In this document: positions 32,648-44,819 of the stretch, piece by piece
Numbering within the stretch: position 1 is the stretch's first letter
Layout: every line of letters begins with the position of its first letter
DNA from: Entomortierella parvispora
Lineage: Eukaryota > Mortierellomycota > Mortierellomycetes > Mortierellales > Mortierellaceae
Direction: 5' to 3'
DNA: 64,000 nt
Assembly (NCBI GenBank): GCA_963573315.1
Contig: OY752152.1
Span: 1 to 64,000 of the forward strand
The notes under the pieces: model-generated
Told to the model about the DNA's origin: nothing
The model's input: only the letters and a program-made list of their open reading frames with translations
The model's database searches: none
Program-made: the position numbers and the translations under genes

Positions 32648-34520
32648 ATGTCCATCCTACTCCGAGGAAGCAACAGTCGCTTCCTGTCCACTTCACTCCT
32701 CTCCTTGCAGACGCGTACCTTCAGTCCCGCCATTTCTCGGCTTCCTGCAGTGGTCACTTCCAGAACCTTTTCCTCCTCCAAGGACCCAGTAAAGCCCGAC
32801 CCAACCTCTCAGGGTGGCCTTGAGAAATCTGAGAAGCAAGAGGAACCAGTCAAGCCTCTTGGCAAGGTCAGCGGAATCGTCAACAGCATTCTACATGGCT
32901 CGGGATCTTTGCCAAAGATTCAAAGCCAAGAGTCATGGGGCGTTTCCTTAGCCCGTGGCAAGTATGTCCACGAGTTGCAGAGTAAGCACTCCCTCCCCCT
33001 TTGCTTGTCTACAGTCTGTAGTGGCCACACAATGTACGCTAGACGGTAGCGTTTCACTAATGATCCTGTCTTCTGACCCTTCTAGAGCATCATATTCGCC
33101 CAGAGAGATTTGACGATTACGTACAACTGGTGTAAGTCATGTGGAGATGGCCGTGGAATTTATCGTATACACGTCGAAGCACTACTAACTACGCGTTGGT
33201 CCGAACATGACTTCAGATCCGAAGCCTTCCCGCGGATGGTCAAGGAATCCAACAACAAGATTCGCCTTACCGGAAGTTGGCTGACGGAAATTGGGGAGCT
33301 GGACACTGCGGGCAAGTAACAGTTTTTGATTCTTTAAGCACGGATATGCGAGAGCATTATGCGTCTGCTGACTTCTGTGCACAAGGAACTGGCTGATGCT
33401 CTGTCGTCACTGCCCTTTCGGGGCGCATCACCGCTCAGTGTCGTCCGCAGAAACATTCGGAAGATAAGAGTGGGTCTGTTATAATTGTGGAGAAGAAGGG
33501 GGGGGAGGATATCTCTCCTATACAAAGTGTGAGCCCAAACCATACTGGACAACCCGACAAACAAATAATGGCTCGGCCCAGGGTTCCAACTTCAAGGCAA
33601 AGATTCCTGAGACTGTAGAGGTTCTTATCCGGCTTTTTTCTGATTCCTCCCTCTTTGTAGTTCACATTTGGGAGTTTGATGGATACGTGGGCCACGCTCA
33701 GGAGATGGACCGCCTTCGAAAAGACCCCGTAAGCTGAGCTATGCTGCCTACCTAATCGTTTTCACTGTGCCCGGTCAGACGTACTTACTCTGCACTACCC
33801 TTGTCAATGCATCCTTGATGTAGACATATCAAAAGTTTCTGAAGGAGCTCCGTCCCATGCTTATTCGACGCGATAACCAGATCTGTCTCGAGTTTGCCTT
33901 CTGGAAATCTCGACCTCCCGTGAACTTGGGTGGTATTTATGAGATGAGAACCTACATACTCAAAGTATGTGCTGGCTTGAAACGTTTTGTGCTTTTTCTT
34001 TGAGAAGCAGATTGCTCATGCTTTCCAATGATTGTGATGACTTAGCCTGGTAACTTGCTGGAGTGGGAGACAAACTGGCGCAGAGGTCTGGAGTGTAGGC
34101 GTCAATTCTGCGAGCCCGTAGGAGCCTGGTTCTCTCAGCTCGGCAAGCTCAACTATGTTCACCACATGTGGAACTACCCGTAAGAAGACTACATCCAATT
34201 GATCAATCCATCACGCTCTAGCAACTTCTTGTTATTCACGAATGTGTCGCCAATTTGAACTTGTACTTTTATTCTTGGAACCAAAGGGACTTGGAAACTC
34301 GCAAAAAAACCAGAGAACAAGCTTGGAAGGTCGACGGCTGGGCAGAAACTGTGTATAACACGGGTGAGTTGACCTATTATTCCCATGCAGGAGTGTCTTT
34401 TACATTCCTGTTCATGATATCTAACCCTACTTTCACTGTGTTTTTTTCACTTCAGTGCGACTCATTGAGAATATGGAGGCCAATATTCTTTTGCCAATGG
34501 ATTTCTCTTCCTTGAAATAA
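32648..34520 (+). CDS. NIPSNAP family mitochondrial protein
   Basis: Eight exons (32648-32981, 33086-33131, 33217-33311, 33661-33728, 33824-33964, 34046-34179, 34287-34363, 34456-34520) join to 319 codons. The first ~45 residues are Arg/Ser/Leu-rich without acids (MSILLRGSNSRFLSTSLL), a typical mitochondrial presequence. Two ferredoxin-like NIPSNAP repeats follow. The first contains ELDTAVHIWEFDGYVGH; the second GIYEMRTYILKPGNLLEWE, RRGLECRRQFCEPVGAWFSQLG, YVHHMWNYPDLETRKKTREQ and the final NMEANILLPMDFSSLK. NIPSNAP proteins sit in mitochondria and in animals mark damaged organelles for mitophagy; their biochemical role in fungi is unclear. Intron 3 (33312-33660) appears to use a GC donor (G|GCAAGT), the only junction that keeps DTA-VHIW in frame. 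Confidence 0.93.
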
Positions 34521-34630
34521 ACGGCTCTGGTGCAGTCTAGCCAGGATTGACAAATCTTTAACAAGATGCAAATGCGTGTTTTATTGGACTTTAATCCTAG
34601 TCCAGTTTCTGCCCTTCCAAAATGATCTGT

Positions 34631-35347
34631 CTACTTTCCGAGCTTCTTGCGCAAAGCGCGGGTTCTCTTTCGGAGCTTTTGGTACTTGTGCTTTCTCATC
34701 TTGATCTTTCTCTTGCGCAATACACTGGTCATGTACATGCCACTCGTCTCCTCCAATCCGTCGATCGAGACCTGTTTGATCTGTGGTGACACTGGAACAG
34801 AGACCAGACCGTCAATGGTGTCCATGATGTGCTGCTTCTCCTCCACTGCCATGAAAAAGTCCTTGACTCTCTGATCCGCCTTAACTGACTCGACCGAGCT
34901 GGGTGGTGAGAACGGGCGAAGGGTTGCAAAGTACTTGCTCAAGCTCTCCATATCGACTATTCACAATCGAAAAAGGAGTTGTTAGTTTATTGGGTTGGAC
35001 GATCGCTGATAACATCAAAAATCCAGCCAAACAATTCATCCCGTACCATCGGCATTTGAAGACTCCAAGGGCTTGTTTGTGATGCCGAGCAAAGGACGAT
35101 CAAGGGCAAAGAAGGCTCCGCGAGCCAGATCCAATTGATCGAGAGCGGAAGCGTGGATCGGGTGTTCGGGTGTGACCAAGGCCGCAAAGTTGTTCTGGAA
35201 AGACTCGAAGTCGCTCGAAGAAGAAGAAGAGGAAGAAGAGGATTGGAAGCGACGAGGAGCGGCGGAGAGGGTGGACCAGATGCCAGCAGACTGCTTGGTC
35301 ACAGCCAAGGCAGATCGCCTCATGGGGGCATGGAGAGATGCAAGCAT
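34631..35347 (-). CDS. Mitochondrial small-ribosomal-subunit protein mS38 (Cox24/AURKAIP1 family)
   Basis: Two exons, 35347-35047 and 34956-34631, give 208 residues. The C-terminus is the hallmark Cox24 domain: a basic MTSVLRKRKIKMRKHKYQKLRK segment followed by RTRALRKKLGK at the very end. In yeast Cox24/mS38 this binds rRNA in the mitochondrial small subunit and is needed for COX1 expression. The N-terminus (MLASLHAPMRRSALAV, RRFQSSSSSSSSSS) fits a mitochondrial presequence with a serine linker. The intron has a GTACGG donor and an AATAG acceptor. It is convergent with the NIPSNAP gene, whose stop is only 110 bp away; both products are mitochondrial. Confidence 0.92.
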
Positions 35348-35399
35348 TATGAGTGGAGGATAGATGTAAAGACGTGAAGTGAGGGGAGTTGTCTGCCAA

Positions 35400-36520
35400 A
35401 CAAAAGCACAGAACAAGCGAACGAGAACACAGGCAAGGTAGAAGTTGGGGGGAGTGGGGTGGGAGTGGAGCGAAGGGGGGGATGGATGGGTGGAGAGGGA
35501 GGAGTCAAGGGCGGAAATGAAGGAGGCGAATTAGGGATGCACCGTTGGCGGAGGTTGGGTTGTTCAGGTCGTTGTGTCCGGAAGGAGTGCGATTGCTCGG
35601 TGCCTGGCTGTCGTGCCAGTGCGAGCCAGTCCTCTCAAGGTGTGTTTTGTGTTGGAGGATCCAGCAGATCAGCCACCGAGATCACATGACGACTAGAGGC
35701 TCATCACGTGCAGATCACATGACTTATTCCTCTTCTCCGTTCTCAGACTCTAGAGACTTGTTACTGGTGCACACTGTGTCGGACCTGCCTGCCTGCCTGC
35801 CTGCCTGCCTTGAACTGCCTGCCTCCTGCTGCTCCTGCTGCTGTGAACGCTCGTTGCTCGAGTGCGTTTTCGGTTTTTGCACGGCGTGGATGCAGGCTGC
35901 GTTAACAGAGGGCTGGCTTGAATGCAAAAAATAACCCAAAAAGATCCATTCATCAGCAATCATCCTCCATCTTGCCTGCGACTCATCTCCTCTGCCTCGT
36001 CCCTTCTCCGCACCATCCACCCCTTCTGCCACCGGTTCATCCCCTCAGCTCATCATCCGCCCCAGCTTTCCCATCAGATTGCCATCAAACCGAACCCCTC
36101 GAAAGCAGCCTGCAAGAAGGAAAAAATAACCCATCTTTTTCTAGTCTCTTTTCGTAAGGACCCAAAGAGTTCACAAGGGTGCACATCATAATCGCATGCA
36201 GTCGAATGCCTGAAGGAGCAATATCAAAAGCCCTTTCTTCCCTAACACGCGTGTTTGGCCTTCTTCTGTTCTACATAGTTTCTCTTCACCAAGCATTCCT
36301 CTGCTCACAGCAACAGACAGACAGCGGACAGACAGCGGCCTAGAACCAAGCGAGCATCGTGACATCTGGACAGTGACCCGGTGGAATCAGGCTCGTTCCA
36401 TCCCATCGCCTCGCCTCGCTTTTTTCATATCGGGCATACTTGTCCCCTCGGCTATCAGGGTTTCCTTCTCACGCAGCTGCTCGCCTAAAAGCAAGACAAA
36501 TATAGGGCACATTTGACCCA
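35400..36520. other. Divergent promoter region, mS38 / LAMMER kinase
   Basis: About 1.17 kb separates the two starts. It holds G-rich DNA near 35445-35530, a (CTGC)n microsatellite near 35788-35812, and a pyrimidine-rich stretch from 35950 to 36300 that is probably the kinase leader. No other gene is supported. Confidence 0.5.
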
Positions 36521-39002
36521 ATGGCCCAGATAGTAGGCACTGCAGGACCCTTCAGGAGGCAGGCGGATTGGGCGGCCTTCTACAAGAACGGACCCCCGAA
36601 GGAGGTCATTGTCATTGATGATGACACGCCGCCACCCCCCTCGCTCTCCTCTTCCGCATCTTCGTCCTCTTCTTCGACTCACACTGCCCCTACAGGACAT
36701 TTGACCTCATCTGGAACGCGCTACAAGATTACTAGACCCGTCATGCCACCTACGACTTTGTATCATCCAACCCCAGACTCACTGTCTGGTCCGTCCTCAA
36801 TACCCGTACCCGCAAGACGAGTCACCAGGAGAGCTAACAAGCGATTGCCATCCACAGACCTAACCCACTCTGAAATGCCGAGTCAATACGCGTACTCTGA
36901 TGACACCCATGCTGCCCGTGTTGGTCAACATACAACGGCGAATTCTCACTACAGGACTGCCCAGTCCATCATTGCCATTGACGACTCACCAGCCAAGAAA
37001 AAGAGGAAACCCAACGCCGATTTGAAATATATTCAGCCCGTACCTCAAGCGAACCGAACATTGCAATACGTCGCCCCCCAGCAAAATGCGTCGACCACTA
37101 ATGGAAATGTAATGACTCGACAACTCTTTCTGCTTTTTTTTGGTCAGACTTGCCGAGGTAGCGGCGTTTTCCTTTGATTCTAACGTTTATTTGATCCGCA
37201 ACTAGACTGTGGTAAACGGCCCACATTGGGATGACAAGGAGGGTCACTACATTGTAACGCCGGGCCAGGAGTTCACTTCACGATGTATGGGTTCCAACAA
37301 GCCGACATATTCGGATATATGTGAAGCCTCTACATGTTGACTAACTGCCATTGTATAATATTGGACTGATATTAGACGAGATTATTCGGTTACTTGGACA
37401 AGGAACATTCGGCAAAGTGGTTGAATGCATGGACAGAGACACCGGACGGCGGTGTGCTATCAAGATTATTCGGGCTATTCAAAAGTACCGTGACGCAAGC
37501 AAAATTGAGGCTAGGGTGTTGAAGACACTAAAGAAGAGCGACCCCATGAACGGATAGTAAGTCTCTCCTTTCCCGAGGTGATGAAGTGCAGTTTGATGTT
37601 GTGTGGAAACTAACATTCAGTGCTCTTTATCAACATGATTTTTAGCAAATGCCTTCACTTGAACGATTGTTTCGATTACCGGAACCATGTTTGCATGGTG
37701 TTTGACCTTCTTGGACAATCTATCTATGACTGGCTCAAAGACAACCAGTTTTGTCCATTTCCACCAAATCAGATTCAGCATTTCGCCCGCCAATTGTTGA
37801 CTAGTGTAGCATGTAAGACGACGCTGCTTGCTGCAATATCTTATCCTCGATGAGCAATCTGACAAGTTTCTGACATCTCTCTTCCTCCCTCTCAATTCAG
37901 TTTTGCACCGCCTTCGCTTGATACATACCGATCTCAAGCCTGAAAATATCTTACTTGCCAACGGTGCCTACAGGCAGATGCCATACAAGGTGCGTCGTAT
38001 CTCTGTTTTAACTATAACGTGGAACGGAAAGCGATAAAACAAATAGCTAACGCTTTTGCTAATTCTTTAGAAGACACCAACATCAAAAGTACAAACAAGG
38101 CGAGTTTTGCTTGACCCAGAGATCCGACTCATCGATTTTGGCAGCGCCACCTTTCAGGACGAGCACCACTCAACGGTGGTCTGCACACGACATTACCGCG
38201 CTCCTGAAATTATTCTTGGTACGATCTTCTGGTAGTTTGTTGTTCATGATTTAGACTCTAGACTGCCTAACCTAACCTCTTGTCGTATTGCACGTTTCTC
38301 CTTGATGTCTCAGGCTTAGGCTGGTCCTATCCATGCGACATTTGGTCCATTGGATGCATTTTGGTCGAGTTTTTGACTGGAGAAGCACTGTTCCAAACGC
38401 ACGATAACCTGGAGCATCTGGCTATGATGCAAGCAGTTTTGGGACCGATTCCTGACAAACTTGTTCGCGCCACGCAGTATGTGAACCATTTTCTATTTAT
38501 CAATTGCCTTTCCATTGTTACGTTCAAAACAACTTTGCATTTGATCTAACCTGTCATAAAAAAACTCTTCTGCCATTAGCAAATCGTCGCAAAAGTACTT
38601 TGTACACGGCCGATTAGATTATCCCAATGATGAGACCAAACGGAACAGTCGGCGATATGTCAAAGCGCTAAAGCCACTCAAGGTGCGGAAAAGGCCATGG
38701 CAAAAACAGTTTTTCTTTGTACTTTTTTCTGATTTCATCATGGACACTAATTGTAAACCTTGCTTTTTTTTTTTTTTTTTTTTTCACAGGACTACGTGGT
38801 ATCTGTTAACAATAGGATTGAGAGCTTGGCGTTCTCACAAGAGCTGCGAGATCTACTACGATCGCTCTTGGCTTACGATCCTGAGGAACGGATTACTGCG
38901 GCACATGCTTTAAAACACCCCTATTTCAGCTATGCTGTAGACGAGGATGGCCATGTACTGGGCAAAAAGCCTGGAAGCGAGACGTTCCATCCTGCCAGAT
39001 GA
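36521..39002 (+). CDS. LAMMER/CLK-type dual-specificity protein kinase (Kns1/Doa/Lkh1 family)
   Basis: Nine exons (36521-37108, 37206-37284, 37376-37556, 37646-37812, 37901-37989, 38071-38218, 38314-38476, 38580-38682, 38790-39002) give 576 residues. Residues 1 to about 225 are disordered. The kinase domain starts at [11 protein letters not shown] and [16 protein letters not shown] (Gly loop), with the lysine in [18 protein letters not shown] (catalytic loop), LIDFGSATF (DFG), [16 protein letters not shown] (activation segment) and the signature [11 protein letters not shown] at 38412, a variant of EHLAMMERILG. LAMMER kinases phosphorylate SR splicing factors and regulate cell cycle and morphology. 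The N-terminal part carries two SUMO-interaction-like motifs (VIVIDDD at residues 29-35; IIAIDD at 150-155), the second next to a PAKKKRK nuclear signal. The last intron ends in a run of about 23 T before CACAG. The gene is convergent with the GATA factor 65 bp downstream, and AATAAA lies just after the stop. Confidence 0.95.
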
Positions 39003-39067
39003 AACGTCAAGAGCCAACACCCAGATGTAAAATAAATTATTATTATTTTTTTTTCTTTTGAACACGT

Positions 39068-42000
39068 CTACGGCTCTGGTTTCAAGGTCGAGGAATCTTT
39101 AGCTGGGTCATCCTCCGAACCTGGTGGGATGGGTCCCTGAAACGTAGGTGGAGGAAGATCCTGTGGTGACATGGATGTGTATGGCGGCACACTCGTGTCC
39201 ATGGCTTGCATCGGCGACCGCGGCTGCGTCTCTGACCCAGCAGTGGCTCCTGGGGAGGCAAATGACCTCCTGGATTCTGACCTTGAGTCATCCCTATATG
39301 TCGAGCTACGTGTTGACCCCGACGCTGATGACCCCGATCCACCTGTTGTAATGGTGGCTTGGGACCGTCGCAAAGGGAACTTGATGGCTTGGAGCTGGCC
39401 CATATGAGAGGCAAACGATCGCAGGGCATTGGGGTTGGAGGTGGAAGCAGCAGGCAAGAATGGATACTCGGGTCGACCCAGATCTCCCTGGCGTTTAAGC
39501 AGCTTTGCGTAATCTGTTTTGCGGCAATGTCAATAAAGGACGGGGTCAGTCAAGTCTCACAAAGAAGGGGGGGGGGGGGGGGGCTCGACGTGTTGCAAGA
39601 TGCAATATTTCGTCCGTTTGTTTGTTTGTTTGCATGTTTGTGTGTGTGTGCTCATGTGTATTGATACTTACGAAGGCCACAGGCATTGCAAAGAGTGCGG
39701 GCTCCATCGGGACCTCGACGCCACTCTGGTGTATCAGAAGAATCACACGAAAGGCATCTTCCCGGAGGCTGAGTACGCTTGGCGCGTTTGCGGTACTTTT
39801 GATGATTGTCGTCTCTGCTTTTGTTGTTTTGACCTTTAGAGTATGATTGGGTATCCTTGTTCTTGCCCTTGCTCTGTCCCTTGAGAGTCGTGCCAGAATT
39901 TGAAGAGTGGCCTTCTCGATGATGACCTTCCTGTTGTTCGCGCTTAGTGTCCAATCCATATGTCTCATCAAGAGGATTATTGTCGCCGTGGCAGAAGTGG
40001 TTGTTGCCATGATGTTCTCGGTGGCTCTTGGGGGCCGAGTCTGTCGAGTGAAGGTTTGAAGACAATTTGCCTTTTGGTAGTTGGGGCACCGATTGGACAG
40101 GGACAAGCGGTTGACTCTGTCGCTGTTCCATCTCACGCTGGCGTTCATGAAAGGTCTTGGAATTACCAGAAGATGCAGGAACGATAGCCCAGTCCTTTTG
40201 AATGTTCCCATATCTGTCCAGAGTCGGGACCGACAGAGCCTCATTCATCATTAGACAACGCTTCCCGCGGATGATGTTGATCTCCTCGTCCAGTTTACGT
40301 TGCTCAGGTGTCATGTTTACCCAGGATTTTATCCTGATAGCCAGCTGAAATATCGATGTCGCTGCCTTGGCCAATTCGTGTACCATCTCGTGCGTCGGAG
40401 GACCTTGGCCGAATCGAAGCCGATGTTCGCTTATGGGATTAGTTGTTTGCTCCGAATCCTTGATCTCACTCTGGAGCCCAATCAGCATGGATGTGTTCAT
40501 GTTGCGAATCATTTGCAAGTTTGCAAACTCGTTTGGGTCCAAAATAGGCTCCAATGCAGCTCCTTCATCTCGCCATTGACCAGTCTCAGAAACGTGTCCG
40601 TCCGACATACTGTGATCTTTTACTGGCGGTTGCCGATGCGATGTTCCTCCAGGTTGGTTGGCGTAGTGAAGTGCAAACTTGCAGAGAGCGTCACATGATT
40701 CAATGGCGGCTTTCAGATCAACAGTGTTAGGCATGTCGGTCCCGAATTTGAAGCGCCTATCAATGTTTGATATAAACTCTGCTCCATGTTGTTCCATCTT
40801 CATCTCCTGGTCTTGGATTCGATCCTCCGCTTCGGTGCTGCTGTCATAGCTAGAGTCTTGAGTGCTAGTGCCGGAATCTTGTACCAAGCCTGAACCTGCT
40901 CTCCGCGCCATCTGTTGTGAAAGACTCGTGCGCCTGGACTTTTGAGAGGAATCGGTGGGTGGGTGTGCACGAATAGATTCATTAAGGGGGCGTTGTTGCG
41001 TTGGTGTTTGAGGGCGATGATGAAAATATTGGGGTCGGTGCTGATGTTGTTGCTCTTGTTGATATTGCTGCTGGTGAGATCTGAAATCGGCTCTATTGTT
41101 GTCCAACCCCTTGGGAGACACGCATTCGAGACCTCTTTGACGACTGGCACGCCGCTCGTGGGGTGAATTGGGAGGGTATGGCTGGGAGACCTGGCTCCAT
41201 TCCTGATGGCTGTATCCATTTAGATGCTCATAAGACGTGTCGGCTTTGTTCAGGCGCGTTGGTGAGCCGGCACGGTATTCCTGTGGCTGGAACCGATCCT
41301 GGTGATGCCGATAGTCCATCCCAGATCTCTCCATCGAAGGCTGCGACCCTTGTCGCCGATCCTGCAAGTTTTGGTCATAAGCTCGGTCGCGGTCTCGGCT
41401 CCTCTCCTGGCCTTGGTCCTGGTAACTACCACGATCTTGCTCGGACGCGTGGAAAGGATGAAGCTGTGCAATTGAAGAGAGGACCGCAAGTCCCTCCTCC
41501 GGCGGGATTGGAAACTCAGTTGGAGGTGCGGCCCAGGTCCGTGCTCCTGTTGCCGTTGATGATGCTCCCTCGCCTGCCAGAGACGTTCCGACCCCAATCT
41601 GCGCCCCAGAGGGTTGTGCTCTCAAGCCTGCGCTCGTGCTTGCGCTTGCGCCCGTGCCTGATCGCACTCCTGTCGCATCTCTTGTTGATGCTGCAGCTCT
41701 TTCATCTCGATTATCTAGTCCATCTCTCATAGTGTCATCAGACTGGGCCAGTGAAGAGCGGTGAGAAGAGTGGTTGTAGTGATGGAAAGAGTGGGTATAA
41801 GGAGGGATGGTATCCGTTCTGGATTGGGCAAAGTGGATATTTGAGGAGCTATTAACTACTACCGGTGCAGCTACAGAGGCAGCTACAGAGGCAGAGGAGG
41901 CATCTGCCTGTGTCGTCGCTGCTGCTGCTGCTGCTGTTGAGTAGGATGGGTTTGAGGTCGAGGGCGACAAGGCGACAGGCTCACAACGCCAGGGGTCACC

Positions 42001-42498
42001 AGGAAAATCGGGGGCGTGATCGATGTCCATGCGATCGGCGATCGCCTTTTGATCCCAGGGGCCTTTGTCAGCGTGACCATGGGCATGATGAAGCTTGGGC
42101 GGCGGGAGCGGTTTAAGGGGGAGACTGCTCGGCCGCGATGGAGAAGGGGGACGGTGCACAGCGAGAGCAGCGGAAGAGGAGGAAGAAGAAGGAAGAGGGG
42201 GATGCGGGGGAAGGGCAGGGGATGGATGTGGTTGTCGGTGGTACGGGTGCTGCTGCTGACGATAAAGCTGCTGTTCGGGCGAGCCTGCAAGGTGCGGCTG
42301 CTGTTGCTGGTGTCTGCGTTGGCCGAATGGGGGCGGCTGGCTATGTTCTGCCTGCGGATGATTGGGATGGCGGTGGTGATTGTAATAGTTGTGTCTGTCT
42401 GACTCTGACGCAGTATGGGAGGCATCGGGAGAGCGAGCCAAGTGGACTGGAAGAAGAGCCGGCACAGGTCGGGTTTGGAGAGATGGGTAGTGATCCAT
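39068..42498 (-). CDS. GATA zinc-finger transcription factor, NsdD/WC-2-type finger
   Basis: Exons 42498-39672 and 39513-39068 encode 1090 residues. The finger (residues about 915-942 and across the intron) is CLSCDSSDTPEWRRGPDGARTLCNACGL then HYAKL; the CX2CX18CX2C spacing is the class shared by NsdD, WC-1, WC-2 and plant GATA factors. It is preceded by the basic KYRKRAKRTQPPGR. About 250 residues upstream lies an alpha-helical block (ELAKAATSIFQLAIRIKSW, TPEQRKLDEEINIIRGKRC) like the one before the finger in NsdD-type proteins. I see no LOV/PAS domain, so NsdD is the better comparison than WC-1. NsdD controls sexual development and conidiation in Aspergillus; the role here is unknown. The first 600 residues are disordered, with His/Gln/Ser repeats. 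The intron carries a C18 run on the coding strand (39567-39584 on +). Confidence 0.92.
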
Positions 42499-44090
42499 GG
42501 AGTCGAAGCCCTTGGATGGAAGGATGCTAGCTCATGGACGAGAGGGAAGGAGAGGAGGAGGACAAGGCCGGACGGGACGGATGCAGGGAGAAGGGAGAAG
42601 GGATGAGATTGTATCACGGAGGAAGGATGGAGGCAAAGATGGAGAGATGAATGAAGATGGTAAAAGGGACCAGAGAGTGGGGAGAAAGGAGAGAGGGAGG
42701 AGGAGGAGGAGAAGGAGGAGGAGGAGGTGAGATGAGAGGGAGCATGCAGTAACGAACGACGATGGTCAAAGACAAACACGGCAAGGGCTGCAAGGCAAGA
42801 ACAGGCAGACAGACAGAACACAACCACAGCAATAAACAGAAGCAATTGACGACGAACGAAGACGACGAACGACGACAGACGACGACAGATTCGAACAATC
42901 TAAACCGAGATGCCCCAGGGGCATCAGGTCAAAGACAGGGGAAGGACAGAGGGGGACAGTGGTGTGGATCGCAAACTGAAGCCTGCCGTCTTGCCTTTTT
43001 GTTCCCGTCGCTCTTTGGGCACGCACCTTTTTTTGTCAGCCTGGCCAAACATCCGTTGCTGTCGCCGATGCAAAGGCCCGATCTCGCGTTGATCTGCCGG
43101 TCTGCGATGGGCCTGGAGGTGCACAAGCGGGTGGTCTAGACCCCCCCTCGCCCTTGGCGCGTCCCGATAGCGCGCATCTTGATCCCAATGTAGGCGGCGA
43201 CAACTGTGCTGCAACAGATGAGAATAAGGAGGTTCGTTGTACGGGTGCGGCAGAGGCTGTTGGACTTGTTGGACCATGCTTTGGTAGTGTGGTTGACCAC
43301 CCAGATGCATCATGACGAGGCGCGTATCAAGCGGCGGTCGATCTTGAGACTGTCCACAATCACCATGGCTATTCACTGCTTCTGCACCTGCTCTGAAAGA
43401 TATGTGCGAGATTGACGGATTAGAACCCAGACACCCGATTGTGGCGCCAGAGGCGCCCCAAACCCCTTGATCATCTTGAGAGTTGGTGGCCTGATGTGGA
43501 TTCATCGGATGGGTCGAGTTGCGTTCTGAGAGAGATCGTAACTTTAAGAAGGCGTGCCGTGGTTGGGGTGGCGCTGCTGTGTGTAGTGAATTTGGTCCGA
43601 TGGCTCTACTGCGCCATGAAAAAGTGGGTGCAAGGTCGGTTACAGGACTAGATCTTGTCAAAAGACTTTCAAAAACTGATAAAGTACCACTGGGCAAAGA
43701 AGGAACTGTTTAATATGATGAGCGGTGCAAATTATTGATAGTCGAGTAGAGATAGCAACCGAAAGAGGTTGTGGCAAGTAAGGGATGTTGATGAGGGAAA
43801 GGATGAAGGTCGATACTGGAGAAAGGTCTGATATTGAAGAATAATCCCCTTGAAAAAATAATAAATTGCTAGCCCCCCTGTTCTCTCACCGACTGCAAGT
43901 TCCCTTGATCACAATGGCAAAGCAACATCTTCAAATAGAACGACAATCAGCAATACGAGAGAGATCTCAGGAGATCGGCTAGGAGGACGATGGTGCCTTT
44001 GTTTATGTTAACTCAGTTCAAAGGAATAAAAATATCTCTTGACTTAGACTACATATAAAAAATAGTACCTCACTAGCAATACTCTAGCAA
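42499..44090 (-). other. Long leader/promoter of the GATA factor with a possible upstream frame
   Basis: Purine-rich DNA directly upstream of the start (42600-42730) is followed by a minus-strand frame beginning near 43504 (MNPHQATNSQDDQG) and open to about 42924. Its first ~120 codons look protein-like; the rest is Arg/His/Pro-rich and reads like base bias. It may be an upstream ORF, a non-coding leader or a separate small gene. From 43.7 to 44.09 kb I see nothing. Confidence 0.3.
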
Positions 44091-44094
44091 TTGG

Positions 44095-44817
44095 ATGAGG
44101 AACAAAGCTCGCGAGAGTGAGAAAGGAGGCTGTCCAGCATTAAAAAAGGTCCTAGTTCACTCCAGTAGTCTTTGTGTCAATACCAAGACATCCATGGTTA
44201 GTCAATTGATTCGAAAGAAGCTGGCTTTTGGGCTCGAAGGAAAGACTTTGGCCGTTCTACTCATTGATTCTTTGACCTCACACAGTATTCTCCCTGAATC
44301 ATGCATGCTTGCAAAACCACACCTTGAAACGATGCAATCGAGGGCACAAAATTTTGAAAGGAGATTAGCAGTCTGTTCTCACATGGTGGCCCTTGCGGAT
44401 CGTACATGCAGCACTCCCGATCAATTGGGGTTGTTTTTTTTTCCTGCGGACATGGAGAATTTCGTAAGCGCACAAGAGGATAGGGGAAGGGGTCCAGGAA
44501 CAATCAATAGACTCCTTGTGGTGATACTGTACAAATCAAAGCTTTGTGTTTACCGGAGCGATCAATTGGCAATTGGAAGTGTCATCTTTGTTGAAGGTTC
44601 CTCCCGCTCTGGAGAGTGCTTTTGTGGTTCCAAAAATCAAAAGGGCTGGCTCTCGAGAATTTTTATTGGCGACGGTGGTGTAGCGTTTACTGACAACAAT
44701 GACACGCGGGTTGCATCTGCGGGAGACGATCGAGGAATGCCGAGTGTATCGCCACAATGGAGGTTGGCTCTCCGGACCAAACGAAACTCATTCAAGGGGA
44801 CATCCACTTATCAATAA
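44095..44817 (+). CDS. Hypothetical intronless 240-aa protein
   Basis: This ATG frame of 240 codons has balanced composition and stays open in a region of about 50% GC. An AT-rich CATATAAAAAATAG near 44051 lies about 40 bp before the ATG and could act as a TATA box. The sequence has no domain I recognise, no signal peptide, and only a weakly hydrophobic segment (LLVVILYKSKLCVY). It stands alone between the GATA factor and the 46.25 kb gene. A chance frame is quite possible. Confidence 0.3.
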   Translation: MRNKARESEKGGCPALKKVLVHSSSLCVNTKTSMVSQLIRKKLAFGLEGKTLAVLLIDSLTSHSILPESCMLAKPHLETMQSRAQNFERRLAVCSHMVALADRTCSTPDQLGLFFFPADMENFVSAQEDRGRGPGTINRLLVVILYKSKLCVYRSDQLAIGSVIFVEGSSRSGECFCGSKNQKGWLSRIFIGDGGVAFTDNNDTRVASAGDDRGMPSVSPQWRLALRTKRNSFKGTSTYQ

Positions 44818-44819
44818 AG

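Noticed and set aside
39600-39660. TTTG/GT-rich repeat in the GATA intron as a separate feature
   Set aside because: It is a short simple repeat within the intron and has no further structure.
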